NCBI GenBank assembly: GCA_029009095.1
Contig: JAQXJT010000008.1
Span: forward strand, 1-55,867
From: a bacterium
GTDB lineage: Bacteria > Bacillota > Clostridia > Oscillospirales > Oscillospiraceae
DNA: 55,867 bases
Reading direction: 5' to 3'
Shown here: positions 1 to 7,144 of the stretch, piece by piece
Layout: each line of letters starts with the position of its first letter
How positions within the stretch are numbered: the stretch's first letter is position 1
Program-made: the position numbers and the translations under genes
Notes under the pieces: model-generated
Databases searched by the model: none
What the model was told of the DNA's origin: nothing
The model's input: the letters and a program-made list of their open reading frames with translations, nothing else

Positions 1-1203
1 TGGCTGGATTACTGGTATGAAACGCACTGCAAGCCGAATATCCGCACCTCGACGCAGTCCGGCTATGAAGACCGCATCCGCCTGCACATCAAGCCGGAGC
101 TGGGCGAGATTCCGCTGAACAGGCTGACGCAGAACGACCTGCAGCAGTTTTATGCGCGGCTGAAAAAGAGCGGACGCAAGACGCACACGGAGTGCTACGG
201 CGAGGGACTGTCTGACCGTATGGTGCGGATGTGCCACGCGACCTGCCGCTCGGCGCTCCAAAGGGCTGTGCAGGATGGACTTATCCGCACGAATCCTGCC
301 GAGGGCTGCAAGCTGCCGCCTAAGAAAGCGCGCGAGATGCAGGTGCTGGCGCGGGACGAATTGCAGCGGTTTCTCATTCAGGCGCAAGCCGAGGGTTACT
401 ATGAACTGTTCCTGCTGGATCTGGCGACAGGCCTGCGGCGCGGCGAGCTGCTGGCGCTGCAATGGGACGACCTCGATTTTGAAACAGGCGTCCTCACGAT
501 CAGCAAACAGGTCAGTCTCGTCCGGGGCAAGATCGTGATGAGCGTGCCGAAGACGAAAAGCTCCATCCGCAAGCTGGTGCTGCCGCCCGCCGTCGTGCAG
601 GTGCTGAAAGAATACCGCGAAAGCATTCACTCCCGCTGGATGTTCCCGTCGCCGGTGCTGGAGGATCTGCCGCTCAATCCCGGCTCGGTCTACGACCGAT
701 TGCAGCTGATTTTGGAACACGCGAATTGCAAACAGGTACGTTTTCACGACCTCAGACACACATTCGCAACCTTAGCGCTGCAAAACGGGATGGATGTGAA
801 AACGCTCTCTGCCATGCTGGGGCATGTGTCGGCGGCAACAACGCTGGATATTTATACGCACGCAACCTCTGATATGCAGCACGCCGCCGCGCGGAAAATC
901 GACTGCGGCATCGGCAAGGCAGAACTTCCGGATGAACCTGCGCCGCAGGCAAATGCGCCCGCCATCGTCGATTTCCAGCCCTACATGGGCAAAGTCCGCA
1001 AGCCCGGCACGGGCTGCATCAGCCAGATCAACGACCACCTCTTTGAGGGGCGATACTCCCCGACGTGGATCGACGGCAAAAAGCACGCGCGGAATGTGTA
1101 TGCGCATACGCGCGAGGAATGTGAGGAGAAGCTGAAGGTGCTGATCGCGGAGATGAAAGCGGAGTTGGCGGAGTTGAAACGGCAGAAAGGCGACAGGCAT
1201 TGA
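1..1203 (+). CDS. Tyrosine recombinase (phage/ICE-type integrase), 5' end outside window
   Basis: The frame is open from base 1, so the start and any true N-terminal domain lie upstream; 400 residues are visible. Residues 1-100 look like a SAM-like core-binding domain. The catalytic domain follows, with the full set of active-site residues: R146 (TGLRRGE), H249 and R252 (HDLRHTF), H275 (LGH) and nucleophile Y285 (DIYTHA). It should cut and rejoin DNA at attachment sites through a 3'-phosphotyrosine. After the catalytic domain, about residues 330-395 (GTGCISQIN ... NVYAHTREECEEKL) resemble the arm-type DNA-binding domain usually found at the N-terminus, an odd placement. A C-terminal piece of a close homologue lies at 2577-2849. 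Family is certain; the target site is unknown. Confidence 0.93.
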   Translation, partial: WLDYWYETHCKPNIRTSTQSGYEDRIRLHIKPELGEIPLNRLTQNDLQQFYARLKKSGRKTHTECYGEGLSDRMVRMCHATCRSALQRAVQDGLIRTNPAEGCKLPPKKAREMQVLARDELQRFLIQAQAEGYYELFLLDLATGLRRGELLALQWDDLDFETGVLTISKQVSLVRGKIVMSVPKTKSSIRKLVLPPAVVQVLKEYRESIHSRWMFPSPVLEDLPLNPGSVYDRLQLILEHANCKQVRFHDLRHTFATLALQNGMDVKTLSAMLGHVSAATTLDIYTHATSDMQHAAARKIDCGIGKAELPDEPAPQANAPAIVDFQPYMGKVRKPGTGCISQINDHLFEGRYSPTWIDGKKHARNVYAHTREECEEKLKVLIAEMKAELAELKRQKGDRH

Positions 1204-1246
1204 ACGGATGAACGGGATGCAGCCGCCCGGTGTTGGGAGGCTGCGA

Positions 1247-1275
1247 TTGTGTTTTGCAGGCAGGTTTGCTATAAT
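1247..1275 (+). promoter_or_regulatory. Promoter of the GNAT gene
   Basis: TTGTGT, a 17-base spacer, then TATAAT, ending 32 bases before the chosen start at 1308. Confidence 0.6.
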
Positions 1276-1307
1276 AAAGCAAATCAAAACTTATGGAGGT
1301 AGCGCTT

Positions 1308-1742
1308 ATGTGCAAAGACATTCAGATTAAAGAGGAGCGAATATCCTCAATAGAATATATCGAATTTCTAAAGCGCACGGATTTAGGGTCGCAGTATCCG
1401 AAGGAACGGTTCGAGGAAAGGATAGCAAAGCTGGTTGATCACGTATCAATCAGTCTTGTTGCAAGAAACAGGGATCATCAAATTGTCGGTGTCCTATTCG
1501 GATTAACCGACTATGCCTATTGGCTTTATGTAACTGATTTGGGTGTAGACAGAGACTATTTACACCAAGGGATCGGTACGGAATTGATGGAAACAGCACA
1601 TTCTTTGGCAGGCGGCGAAAAAGATGTTGCTGTATATCTGGTTGCAAACGAAAATGCCATTCCATTTTACGAAAAGTTGGGAATGAGAAAGGCAGATGAT
1701 GTGATGGAATATAACCACATAGAATGGACAGATTTACTGTAA
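1308..1742 (+). CDS. GNAT-family N-acetyltransferase
   Basis: 144 residues. A small-molecule or protein acetyltransferase using acetyl-CoA; the substrate cannot be told. The acetyl-CoA pyrophosphate-binding motif is visible as RDYLHQGIGTEL (Q/R-x-x-G-x-G/A type). The ending, ANENAIPFYEKLGM, is the typical beta5-alpha4 region. The start at 1308 is preferred over the in-frame ATG at 1293, because the GGAGG at 1295-1299 sits 8 bases before 1308 and overlaps the earlier ATG. Base composition is AT-richer than the core chromosome, which fits cargo of the neighbouring integrase element. It has its own promoter and is monocistronic. Confidence 0.85.
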   Translation: MCKDIQIKEERISSIEYIEFLKRTDLGSQYPKERFEERIAKLVDHVSISLVARNRDHQIVGVLFGLTDYAYWLYVTDLGVDRDYLHQGIGTELMETAHSLAGGEKDVAVYLVANENAIPFYEKLGMRKADDVMEYNHIEWTDLL

Positions 1743-1781
1743 AGTAATCAACGCAGATTCCAGTTTGTCAAATCCGCAGCG

Positions 1782-1842
1782 CAAATCCTGCGCCGCAAGA
1801 AACAAAGAATAGCTTTTTGAAAAAATCGAATAATTTACATAG
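1782..1842 (+). repeat. Imperfect direct repeat, copy A
   Basis: Starts CAAATCCTGCGCCGC, continues through CAAAGAATAGC and ends near AATTTACATAGA. The same order of blocks occurs in copy B at 4041-4101. Only the distal AATTT-CATAGA part is recognisable before the terminator at 2527. Copies A and B bracket the toxin-antitoxin, integrase remnant and AbiTii-like gene. Confidence 0.65.
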
Positions 1843-1865
1843 ACGGCAATGCTGCAAATTTGCTG

Positions 1866-1894
1866 TTGAATTTTACGGCAGATCAGGATATACT
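1866..1894 (+). promoter_or_regulatory. Promoter of the toxin-antitoxin operon
   Basis: TTGAAT, 17-base spacer, TATACT; followed by the GAAGGAG ribosome binding site and the antitoxin start at 1917. Autorepression by the antitoxin-toxin complex is usual for this family but no operator was resolved. Confidence 0.6.
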
Positions 1895-1916
1895 ATGTTT
1901 GAAGGAGTTGATTGCT

Positions 1917-2177
1917 ATGCCGAATATTAAACCCATTTCTGATCTGCGGAATTACAGTGAGGTACTGCGTGATGTGGCTGTGGGCGCTCCTGTCTTTCTG
2001 ACGAAAAACGGGCGCGGACGGTACGCCATCGTGGATATGCAGGACTATGAGAAAACGCAGGCAACCCTGAAATTGATGAATGAGCTTGCAAAGGGCCGTC
2101 GCTCCGGCGAAACGGAAGGCTGGCTGATGCCGGACGATATGAGGGCGCACTTCCGCGCAAGAGCGCATGAAGAATAA
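1917..2177 (+). CDS. Phd/YefM-family antitoxin
   Basis: 86 residues. The N-terminus MPNIKPISDLRNY is the hallmark of the Phd/YefM DNA-binding fold, followed by PVFLTKNGRGRYAIVDMQDYE. These proteins repress their own operon and neutralise the partner toxin through an unstructured C-terminus. The ATG at 1917 has GAAGGAG 9 bases upstream and gives the canonical N-terminus; a longer frame from 1860 lacks a binding site. The 3' end overlaps the toxin gene by 11 bases, so the two are translationally coupled. Confidence 0.92.
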   Translation: MPNIKPISDLRNYSEVLRDVAVGAPVFLTKNGRGRYAIVDMQDYEKTQATLKLMNELAKGRRSGETEGWLMPDDMRAHFRARAHEE

Positions 2178-2505
2178 AATTCATTATTCTCTCGAGTCCC
2201 GCCGTGATTTGGATGATATTTGGGACTACATCGTATCGGAACTTCAAAACCGTTCCGCCGCGGAGCGCGTGACAAATCGCATTATGGACGCAGTCGACCA
2301 GTTGAAAATCTTTGCAGAGTTGGGAACGCCGCTTTCCTCGATCGCTGATGTTAGCAGCGAATACCGTTACCTTGTCAGTGGCAATTATATGGTGTTTTAC
2401 CGTGTACAAGGCAGCGATGTCTACATTGACCGTGTTCTGTATGGCCGCAGCAATTACATGAGCATCCTGTTCAATGATCTGCTGCGCGAAGACACAGATG
2501 AATAA
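2167..2505 (+). CDS. RelE/ParE-family toxin
   Basis: 112 residues. The opening YSLESRRDLDDIWDYI and the ending YLVSGNYMVFYRVQGSDVYIDRVLYGRSNY are typical of the ParE/RelE superfamily. Members either poison gyrase (ParE) or cleave mRNA on the ribosome (RelE); sequence alone does not settle which. The DDIWDYI helix and absence of an obvious RelE catalytic set favour ParE-like. It overlaps its antitoxin and is followed directly by an intrinsic terminator, making a complete two-gene stabilisation module in the accessory region. Confidence 0.9.
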   Translation: MKNKIHYSLESRRDLDDIWDYIVSELQNRSAAERVTNRIMDAVDQLKIFAELGTPLSSIADVSSEYRYLVSGNYMVFYRVQGSDVYIDRVLYGRSNYMSILFNDLLREDTDE

Positions 2506-2526
2506 AACTGAACAATTTTCATAGAA

Positions 2527-2566
2527 AGCCCACCGAAATCTTGCGATTCCGGCGGGCTTTGATTTT
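2527..2566 (+). terminator. Intrinsic terminator of the TA operon
   Basis: AGCCCACCGAAATC, loop TTGC, GATTCCGGCGGGCT (14-base arms with two mismatches), then TTGATTTT. The hairpin resembles the terminator of the tRNA-Pro gene at 4102-4137 in sequence and in the preceding CATAGAAA block. Confidence 0.8.
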
Positions 2567-2576
2567 AGTTGAATGC

Positions 2577-2849
2577 GAAGGGATGGACGTGAAAACGCTC
2601 TCCGCCATGCTGGGGCAGGTGTCTGCGGCCACGACACTGGACATTTACACGCACGCAACCTCCGATATGCAGTACGCCACTGCTCGGAAGATCGACTGCG
2701 GCATCGGCAAAGCAGTGCCGCAAAAGAATATTCCGCAGTTAGGGCAAGAAAATGCCCCAGTTACAGTTAAAAAGCCGAGTATGACCAATTTCAAGCCCTG
2801 TGTAGGTCACAAGCGCGAGTCTGGAACTGACTTCGTTATCGAGATCAAT
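2577..2849 (+). pseudogene. C-terminal remnant of a second integrase
   Basis: The translation GMDVKTLSAMLGQVSAA, then DIYTHATSDMQ, ARKIDCGIGKA and finally GTDFVIEIN lines up with residues 263-344 of the integrase at 1-1203. The catalytic Tyr is kept, but the Arg and His-x-x-Arg motifs and everything before them are missing, and no start codon with a binding site precedes it. Homology stops about 15 bases before the end of the opposing AbiTii-like gene. It is a deletion scar of a related element, not a working gene. Confidence 0.85.
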
Positions 2850-2864
2850 TATCGGGAAATTATG

Positions 2865-3905
2865 CTATTCTACATTATCAACATTTGCTTTCAGAGAAAG
2901 AATATCTCCCAAGACAATATACGTATGAATAATACATCGCATAGCCTGATCTCGTGTTACCTCATGATGTACGCCTGCGCTTTGTGCATTATTTATTTGT
3001 TCCATCCAATCGACCAAATAAATCGTTTCGCTTCCAACAAGAGTATTTCTGGCTGCTTTGGTTTGCAGTGTTTCAATAACCGCAGATAATTTGTTATTAT
3101 CATGGTCACCAGAGATGTCAATGTCTTTGCCTGATCTTGTTTTGAATAATTTCCCTGTATAGTTAGGTAGTACCTCGTTGAAGAGCGTTTTCGCGGTCTC
3201 AGTCCACAATCTTCGGCAAGAAGTGAGAATTTGTGCATAGTGTTCCGGATTATTATCTTCTAACAATTCTTCAATCGTGTTAAGCTTTTGCAAGGCTGAT
3301 GTCGGCAGAGCAGAGTAGTACCTATCAACTCTTTCTTGATACATCTCAAAAACGGATTTTGCTGTATTACCAAATTGCAGTTCTATTTGCCATTTTGATG
3401 CGTAGTCATAATATTGAGACTTTAGAATGGATAACCGCCGCTCAGCTGTTTGAATATTCTGAAGTAAAATGTTTGTTCCCTCGTGTACTCTTACTGTCAG
3501 ACGATCGGTTGCAAGCAGGGCTAAATCACCTGATACAGAGTAACCTTGGGTAGTATAATTGCCGATAGCTTTTTTGCTGCTTTCAATGTTGGCCTCAAGT
3601 TCTCCACAAAGTTCTGTGAAGATACAAGAGCTAAAGCTGCCATCCTTATTCTTGCTTTTATATAATCTTCCGTGCATAGCTCCGACTTCCCAAGCCTTGT
3701 GAAGAACAAAACCATCATCAGCACGAGGGTATCCGCCGTATTCATAATTGAGCCATTCTTGCCCATCTAAATCATTTACGAGGCGTGCGATACGCTTACA
3801 CATCAGCAAAGAAGCAGATACAGAAGTCGTTCCATTTTCAATTCCCTCCATGACTTTTTCACAAGTTTCAAGCGCTTGTGAGCGTTTTTCAGCAAAAGCG
3901 TTCAT
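2865..3905 (-). CDS. AbiTii-like abortive-infection protein (putative phage defence)
   Basis: 346 residues. The N-terminal 60-100 residues (GIENGTTSVSASLLMCKRIA ... GQEWLNYEYGGYP) follow the pattern of the AbiTii domain, whose members carry a similar 'kakvLA-L-...-EWvn-ELnGY' block. That resemblance is recognised by eye, not by search. The remaining residues have no motif I know. A strong AGAGGAGG precedes the ATG at 3905. It is AT-rich, transcribed against its neighbours, and lies between an integrase fragment and a tRNA integration site. This is a typical place for a defence gene. Alternative: an unrelated element protein. Confidence 0.6.
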   Translation of the reverse strand: MNAFAEKRSQALETCEKVMEGIENGTTSVSASLLMCKRIARLVNDLDGQEWLNYEYGGYPRADDGFVLHKAWEVGAMHGRLYKSKNKDGSFSSCIFTELCGELEANIESSKKAIGNYTTQGYSVSGDLALLATDRLTVRVHEGTNILLQNIQTAERRLSILKSQYYDYASKWQIELQFGNTAKSVFEMYQERVDRYYSALPTSALQKLNTIEELLEDNNPEHYAQILTSCRRLWTETAKTLFNEVLPNYTGKLFKTRSGKDIDISGDHDNNKLSAVIETLQTKAARNTLVGSETIYLVDWMEQINNAQSAGVHHEVTRDQAMRCIIHTYIVLGDILSLKANVDNVE

Positions 3906-3966
3906 TATTAGCCTCCTCTGTGTACCTAAATGTTTTTTTGATTTTATGGAACTTAATGTTTATTCA

Positions 3967-3995
3967 ATCATACCACAAAGTGACAAAATGAGCAA
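3967..3995 (-). promoter_or_regulatory. Promoter of the AbiTii-like gene
   Basis: On the minus strand: TTGCTC, 17-base spacer, TATGAT. It leaves an AT-rich leader of about 60 bases before the start at 3905. Confidence 0.5.
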
Positions 3996-4040
3996 TAAAA
4001 TATCAGATTCAGTTGTCTGCTTTGCGTAAAGCAATCCTCT

Positions 4041-4101
4041 CAAATCCTGCGCCGCGATAAGCAAAGAATAGCGTTTCGCGAAACTCAAACAATTTACATA
4101 G
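4041..4101 (+). repeat. Imperfect direct repeat, copy B
   Basis: CAAATCCTGCGCCGC, GCAAAGAATAGC and CAATTTACATAGAA in the same order as copy A (1782-1842). It sits against the terminator of the tRNA-Pro gene, so the repeat may mark an old end of an inserted element. Confidence 0.65.
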
Positions 4102-4137
4102 AAAACCCGCTGAAATCTTATGATTTCAGCGGGTTTT
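4102..4137 (-). terminator. Intrinsic terminator of tRNA-Pro
   Basis: Perfect 16-base inverted repeat AAAACCCGCTGAAATC / GATTTCAGCGGGTTTT with a 4-base loop. It begins two bases after the tRNA CCA end on the minus strand and its right arm ends in TTTT. Confidence 0.85.
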
Positions 4138-4138
4138 C

Positions 4139-4214
4139 TGGTCCGAGTGACTGGTTTCGAACCAGCGGCCTCGTGGTCCCAAACCACGCGCTCTACCATC
4201 TGAGCTACACCCGG
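4139..4214 (-). tRNA. tRNA-Pro, anticodon TGG
   Basis: 76 bases including an encoded CCA. Acceptor stem CCGGGTG/CACTCGG (one G-T pair), D arm GCTC-AGATGGTA-GAGC, anticodon stem CGTGG/CCACG with loop TTTGGGA (anticodon TGG), and T arm GCTGG-TTCGAAA-CCAGT all fold. Reads proline CCN codons. Its own upstream sequence has no strong promoter. The DNA upstream carries two tRNA-Pro 5' halves, each with a promoter, so transcription may come from those. Confidence 0.93.
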
Positions 4215-4365
4215 TTATGAAATTGAAGTCTTAAGCTGTCTGTAGTCAGCCATGTGGTCAAAGGCGGATTTTCGGGCGATTCCGGAAATTGCGGAAAACC
4301 CGCAGATGCCCGTGTGTCAAGGGGTTCGGGCGTTTTGGTTGCTGCCTGTCGGATGGATGCCGATA

Positions 4366-4406
4366 CGCTCCCAAATGTCGCGTGCTACCAACTTCACTAC
4401 ACCCGG
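4366..4406 (-). pseudogene. tRNA-Pro 5' half, inner copy
   Basis: CCGGGTGTA, a D arm with mismatches, GGTAGCACGCG and ATTTGGGAGCG match the tRNA-Pro 5' half through the anticodon loop. The 3' half of the anticodon stem, T arm and acceptor strand are absent. It cannot form a tRNA. Confidence 0.75.
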
Positions 4407-4422
4407 AGATTTGGTTGTCATG

Positions 4423-4450
4423 ATTATAGCACGAAAATCGTGCGATTCAA
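4423..4450 (-). promoter_or_regulatory. Promoter before the inner tRNA half
   Basis: On the minus strand TTGAAT, 16-base spacer, TATAAT, about 17 bases before the tRNA half at 4406. It may now drive the intact tRNA-Pro at 4214 by reading through. Confidence 0.6.
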
Positions 4451-4588
4451 AGTCTTTTCCTGTCTGTGGTCATTTATGTGGTCAAAGCGGTTTTTGGCCC
4501 GGTTTTGCTGCCTGGAAAAATCCCGCGAATGCCCGTGTTGCAAGGGGTTCCGGGCTTTGGCTGTTTCCATCATGGATAGACAGAGAAT

Positions 4589-4629
4589 CGCTCCCAAAGC
4601 AGGCGCGCTACCAGCTGCGCTACACCCGG
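4589..4629 (-). pseudogene. tRNA-Pro 5' half, outer copy
   Basis: CCGGGTG-TA-GCGC-AGCTGGTA-GCGC-G-CCTGC-TTTGGGA then GCG: a perfect 5' half with intact D arm and the first anticodon-stem strand. It switches to unrelated sequence just after the anticodon. It keeps a strong promoter at the usual tRNA distance, so it is probably the original chromosomal tRNA-Pro head, cut off from its tail by insertion. Confidence 0.8.
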
Positions 4630-4658
4630 ATACCATGCGTTTTTCGCAAAGCGAGGGT

Positions 4659-4687
4659 ATTATACCAGATCTCCCCGTCTTGTGCAA
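4659..4687 (-). promoter_or_regulatory. Original tRNA-Pro promoter
   Basis: Minus strand TTGCAC, 17-base spacer, TATAAT, ending about 30 bases before the outer tRNA half; near consensus, as expected for a tRNA gene. Confidence 0.75.
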
Positions 4688-4699
4688 GGTTTTTATGGA

Positions 4700-4728
4700 T
4701 TGATGTTTTCGACGCCCTGTGCTATAAT
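4700..4728 (+). promoter_or_regulatory. Promoter of the trmB operon
   Basis: TTGATG, 17-base spacer, TATAAT, about 39 bases before the trmB start; divergent from the tRNA promoter. Confidence 0.7.
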
Positions 4729-4766
4729 GTGGCTCACATTGGACGAGCTCAGGAGAGTGATACATC

Positions 4767-5399
4767 GTGCGAATGAGACATAAACCCAACCTCATCCCCC
4801 GGATGGAGCGCTGTGAACACTGGCAGCTCCGGGATCCGGAGGAGCTGCGGGGCCGCTGGCGGGAGGAGTTCCCCGGCTACCGGGAGCTGCGGCTGGAGCT
4901 GGGCTGCGGCAAGGGCCGCTTCACCTGCGAACAGGCGCGGCGGGAAGACGGGATGATGCTGCTGGCCGTGGAGCGGGTGGCGGACGCCATGGTGGTGGCC
5001 ATGGAACGGGCCCGCGACGAGCAGGTGGAGAATGTGCGCTTCATGGAGAAGGATGCCGCCGGGCTGCGGGACATCTTCGCTCCCGGGGAGATCTCCCGTA
5101 TTTACATCAACTTTCCTGACCCCTGGCGGAAGACGCGGCAGTACAAGCGCCGCCTGACCGCCCCCGACTTTCTCGCGCTTTACGCCGATCTGCTCCCCGA
5201 GGGCGGGCAGGTCTGGTTCAAGACCGATAACGAACCCCTTTTCCAGTGGAGCCTCGAGAGCTTCGCGCAGTGCGGCTGGGCCGTGGAGTCCATGCCCGAG
5301 GGTACGCCCATGACGGACTACGAAGCGAAGTTCACCGAGCAGGGTCTGCCCATCTACCGGGTGGTCGCCACCCGCCCCCAAGGAGGAGACACCCCATGA
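4767..5399 (+). CDS. trmB: tRNA (guanine-N7)-methyltransferase
   Basis: 210 residues, usual for the family. Transfers methyl from S-adenosylmethionine to N7 of G46 in tRNA. The SAM-binding motif LELGCGKGRF is near residue 42, followed by the family block YINFPDPWRKTRQYKRRL and the substrate-side KTDNEPLF. The GTG at 4767 has AGGAG 11 bases upstream and gives MRMRHKP, close to the family's MRxR-x-KP start; the ATG at 4773 is an alternative. First gene of an operon; its stop overlaps the xth start (ATGA). Confidence 0.95.
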   Translation: MRMRHKPNLIPRMERCEHWQLRDPEELRGRWREEFPGYRELRLELGCGKGRFTCEQARREDGMMLLAVERVADAMVVAMERARDEQVENVRFMEKDAAGLRDIFAPGEISRIYINFPDPWRKTRQYKRRLTAPDFLALYADLLPEGGQVWFKTDNEPLFQWSLESFAQCGWAVESMPEGTPMTDYEAKFTEQGLPIYRVVATRPQGGDTP

Positions 5400-6148
5400 A
5401 ACTCATTTCCTGGAATGTCAACGGCCTGCGCGCCTGCGTGAAAAAGGGCTTTATGGAGTCCTTCGCGGCGCTGGACGCAGACTTTTTCTGCCTGCAGGAG
5501 ACCAAGCTACAGGCCGGGCAGATCGATCTGGAGCTTCCCGGCTACTGCCAGTACTGGAACTATGCCGAGAAAAAAGGCTACTCCGGCACCGCCATCTTCA
5601 CCCGCCACGCCCCCCTCTCCGTGAGCTGCGGGCTGGGCGTGGAGGAGCACGATCACGAGGGGCGGGTCATCACGCTGGAGATGGATGAATTCTATCTGGT
5701 GTGCGTCTATGTGCCCAACTCCCAGGACGGACTCAAGCGCCTCGGCTACCGCATGAGCTGGGAGGACGACTTCCGCGCCTATCTGGGGAGCCTCCGGCAG
5801 CGGAAGGGCGTCATCGTCTGCGGGGACATGAACGTGGCCCACAACGAGATCGACTTGAAAAACCCCGCCACCAACCACATGAACCCCGGCTTTACAGACG
5901 AGGAGCGGGGCAAAATGACGGAGCTTCTGGGCAGCGGTTTCCTGGACAGCTTCCGCACGCTGCACCCGGAGGAGCGGGACGCCTACTCCTGGTGGAGCTT
6001 CCGCACCAACGCCCGGGCCCGGAACGTGGGGTGGCGCATTGACTACTTCCTCGTCTCTGAGGAGCTGCGGGAGCGGGTCGGCGGCGCTTCCATCCACCCG
6101 GAAGTCATGGGCAGCGACCACTGCCCCGTGGAGCTGGTACTGACATGA
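5396..6148 (+). CDS. xth: Exodeoxyribonuclease III (AP endonuclease)
   Basis: 250 residues. Repairs abasic sites and removes blocked 3' ends of DNA using a divalent metal. Family motifs run in order: MKLISWNVNGLRAC, FFCLQETKL (metal-binding Glu), GYSGTAIFTR, CGDMNVAH, IDYFLVS and the C-terminal GSDHCPVEL (catalytic Asp-His). The start at 5396 gives the canonical N-terminus and an ATGA overlap with trmB; AGGAGGAG lies upstream. It also overlaps dusB by four bases, so the three genes are translationally coupled. Confidence 0.97.
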   Translation: MKLISWNVNGLRACVKKGFMESFAALDADFFCLQETKLQAGQIDLELPGYCQYWNYAEKKGYSGTAIFTRHAPLSVSCGLGVEEHDHEGRVITLEMDEFYLVCVYVPNSQDGLKRLGYRMSWEDDFRAYLGSLRQRKGVIVCGDMNVAHNEIDLKNPATNHMNPGFTDEERGKMTELLGSGFLDSFRTLHPEERDAYSWWSFRTNARARNVGWRIDYFLVSEELRERVGGASIHPEVMGSDHCPVELVLT

Positions 6149-7116
6149 TACGCATTGGGGACATGGAGCTGCCGGGCCTTCTGGCGCTGGCCCCCATGGC
6201 GGGGGTCACGGACGCGGCGTTCCGGCTTCTGTGCCGCCGCCACGGGGCGGCGCTGTGCACCACGGAGATGATCTCCTCCCGGGCGCTGATGTATCAGGAC
6301 GCCAAGACCCGCACGCTGCTGGTTCGCCCGGAGGGGGACGCGCCGCTGGCGGTGCAGCTCTTCGGCAGCGACCCGGCGTGCATGGGCGAGGCAGCCCAGA
6401 AGGCGGTGGAGATCTGCCGGGCGGAGATCGTGGACATCAACATGGGCTGCCCGGTGAACAAGGTGGTCAAGAGCGGGGATGGCAGCGCGTTGATGCGCGC
6501 CCCGGAGCTGGCCCGGGACATCATTGAGCAGGTGGTCGCCCACGCCGGGCGGCCTGTGACCGTCAAGTTCCGCAAGGGCTTTGACAAGGGCAGCGTCAAC
6601 GCCGTGGAGTTCGGGCAGATGTGCCAGGAGGCGGGGGCCTCCGCCGTCACCGTCCACGGCCGCACCCGGGCGCAGATGTACGCCGGACAGGCGGACTGGG
6701 ACATCATCCGGGATGTGAAACGCGCCGTACACATCCCGGTATTTGCCAATGGCGATGTGTGGGAACCGGAGGACTGCGTAAAGATTCTCGCCCACACCGG
6801 CGCGGACGGGGTGATGATCGGCCGGGGCTCCTTCGGAAACCCCTGGCTCTTTGAGCGGGGCAACGCCGCGCTGCGGGGGGAGGAGATCCCGCCCCTGCCG
6901 CCCCTGAGCACACGGGTGGACGAGGCCATGGAGCAGTTTGAGCTGGCCGCCGCGCTCAAGGGGGAGAAGATCGCCATGCTGGAGGGGCGCAAGCAGTTTT
7001 CCTGGTACCTCCGGGGCGTGGCCCACGCTACCTATTACAAGCAGCAGATCAGCACCATGAGCACGCTGGAGGAGTGCCGGGCCATCGCCCGGGGCATCCG
7101 GCGGGATCTGCGGTGA
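6145..7116 (+). CDS. dusB: tRNA-dihydrouridine synthase
   Basis: 323 residues. FMN enzyme reducing uridines in the tRNA D-loop with NADPH. The start LALAPMAGVTDAAFR, the catalytic-Cys motif NMGCPVNKVVKSGDGSALM, the VTVHGRTRAQMY block, FANGDVW and MIGRGSFGNPWLF are diagnostic of the DusB/NifR3 group. ATGA overlap with xth. It is followed after 28 bases by the ECF sigma gene, probably in the same transcript. Confidence 0.95.
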   Translation: MIRIGDMELPGLLALAPMAGVTDAAFRLLCRRHGAALCTTEMISSRALMYQDAKTRTLLVRPEGDAPLAVQLFGSDPACMGEAAQKAVEICRAEIVDINMGCPVNKVVKSGDGSALMRAPELARDIIEQVVAHAGRPVTVKFRKGFDKGSVNAVEFGQMCQEAGASAVTVHGRTRAQMYAGQADWDIIRDVKRAVHIPVFANGDVWEPEDCVKILAHTGADGVMIGRGSFGNPWLFERGNAALRGEEIPPLPPLSTRVDEAMEQFELAAALKGEKIAMLEGRKQFSWYLRGVAHATYYKQQISTMSTLEECRAIARGIRRDLR

Positions 7117-7144
7117 ACGCCGGAGCGAGGGGAGGTACGCAGCT

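Larger units (their letters stand above)
4215..4629 (-). repeat. Two tandem diverged units, each ending in a tRNA-Pro 5' half
   Basis: Unit 1 (4215-4406) and unit 2 (4407-4629) share blocks in the same order: AAGTCTT, CTGTCTGT, ATGTGGTCAAAG, AATGCCCGTGT or GATGCCCGTGT, CAAGGGGTTC, CGCTCCCAAA, and a reversed tRNA 5' half. No open frame in this stretch has a binding site. The GTGGTCA doublets and the block before the CGCTCCCAAA core look like ends of integrative elements. The reading as integration scars is inference. Confidence 0.7.

Noticed and set aside
4366-4629. Two further functional tRNA-Pro genes
   Set aside because: Only 5' halves up to the anticodon loop are present; no T arm or acceptor 3' strand follows.
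4252-4776. Overlapping plus-strand frames of 149-174 codons in the tRNA scar region
   Set aside because: They run across reversed tRNA halves and promoters on the other strand, lack binding sites, and repeat the unit structure.
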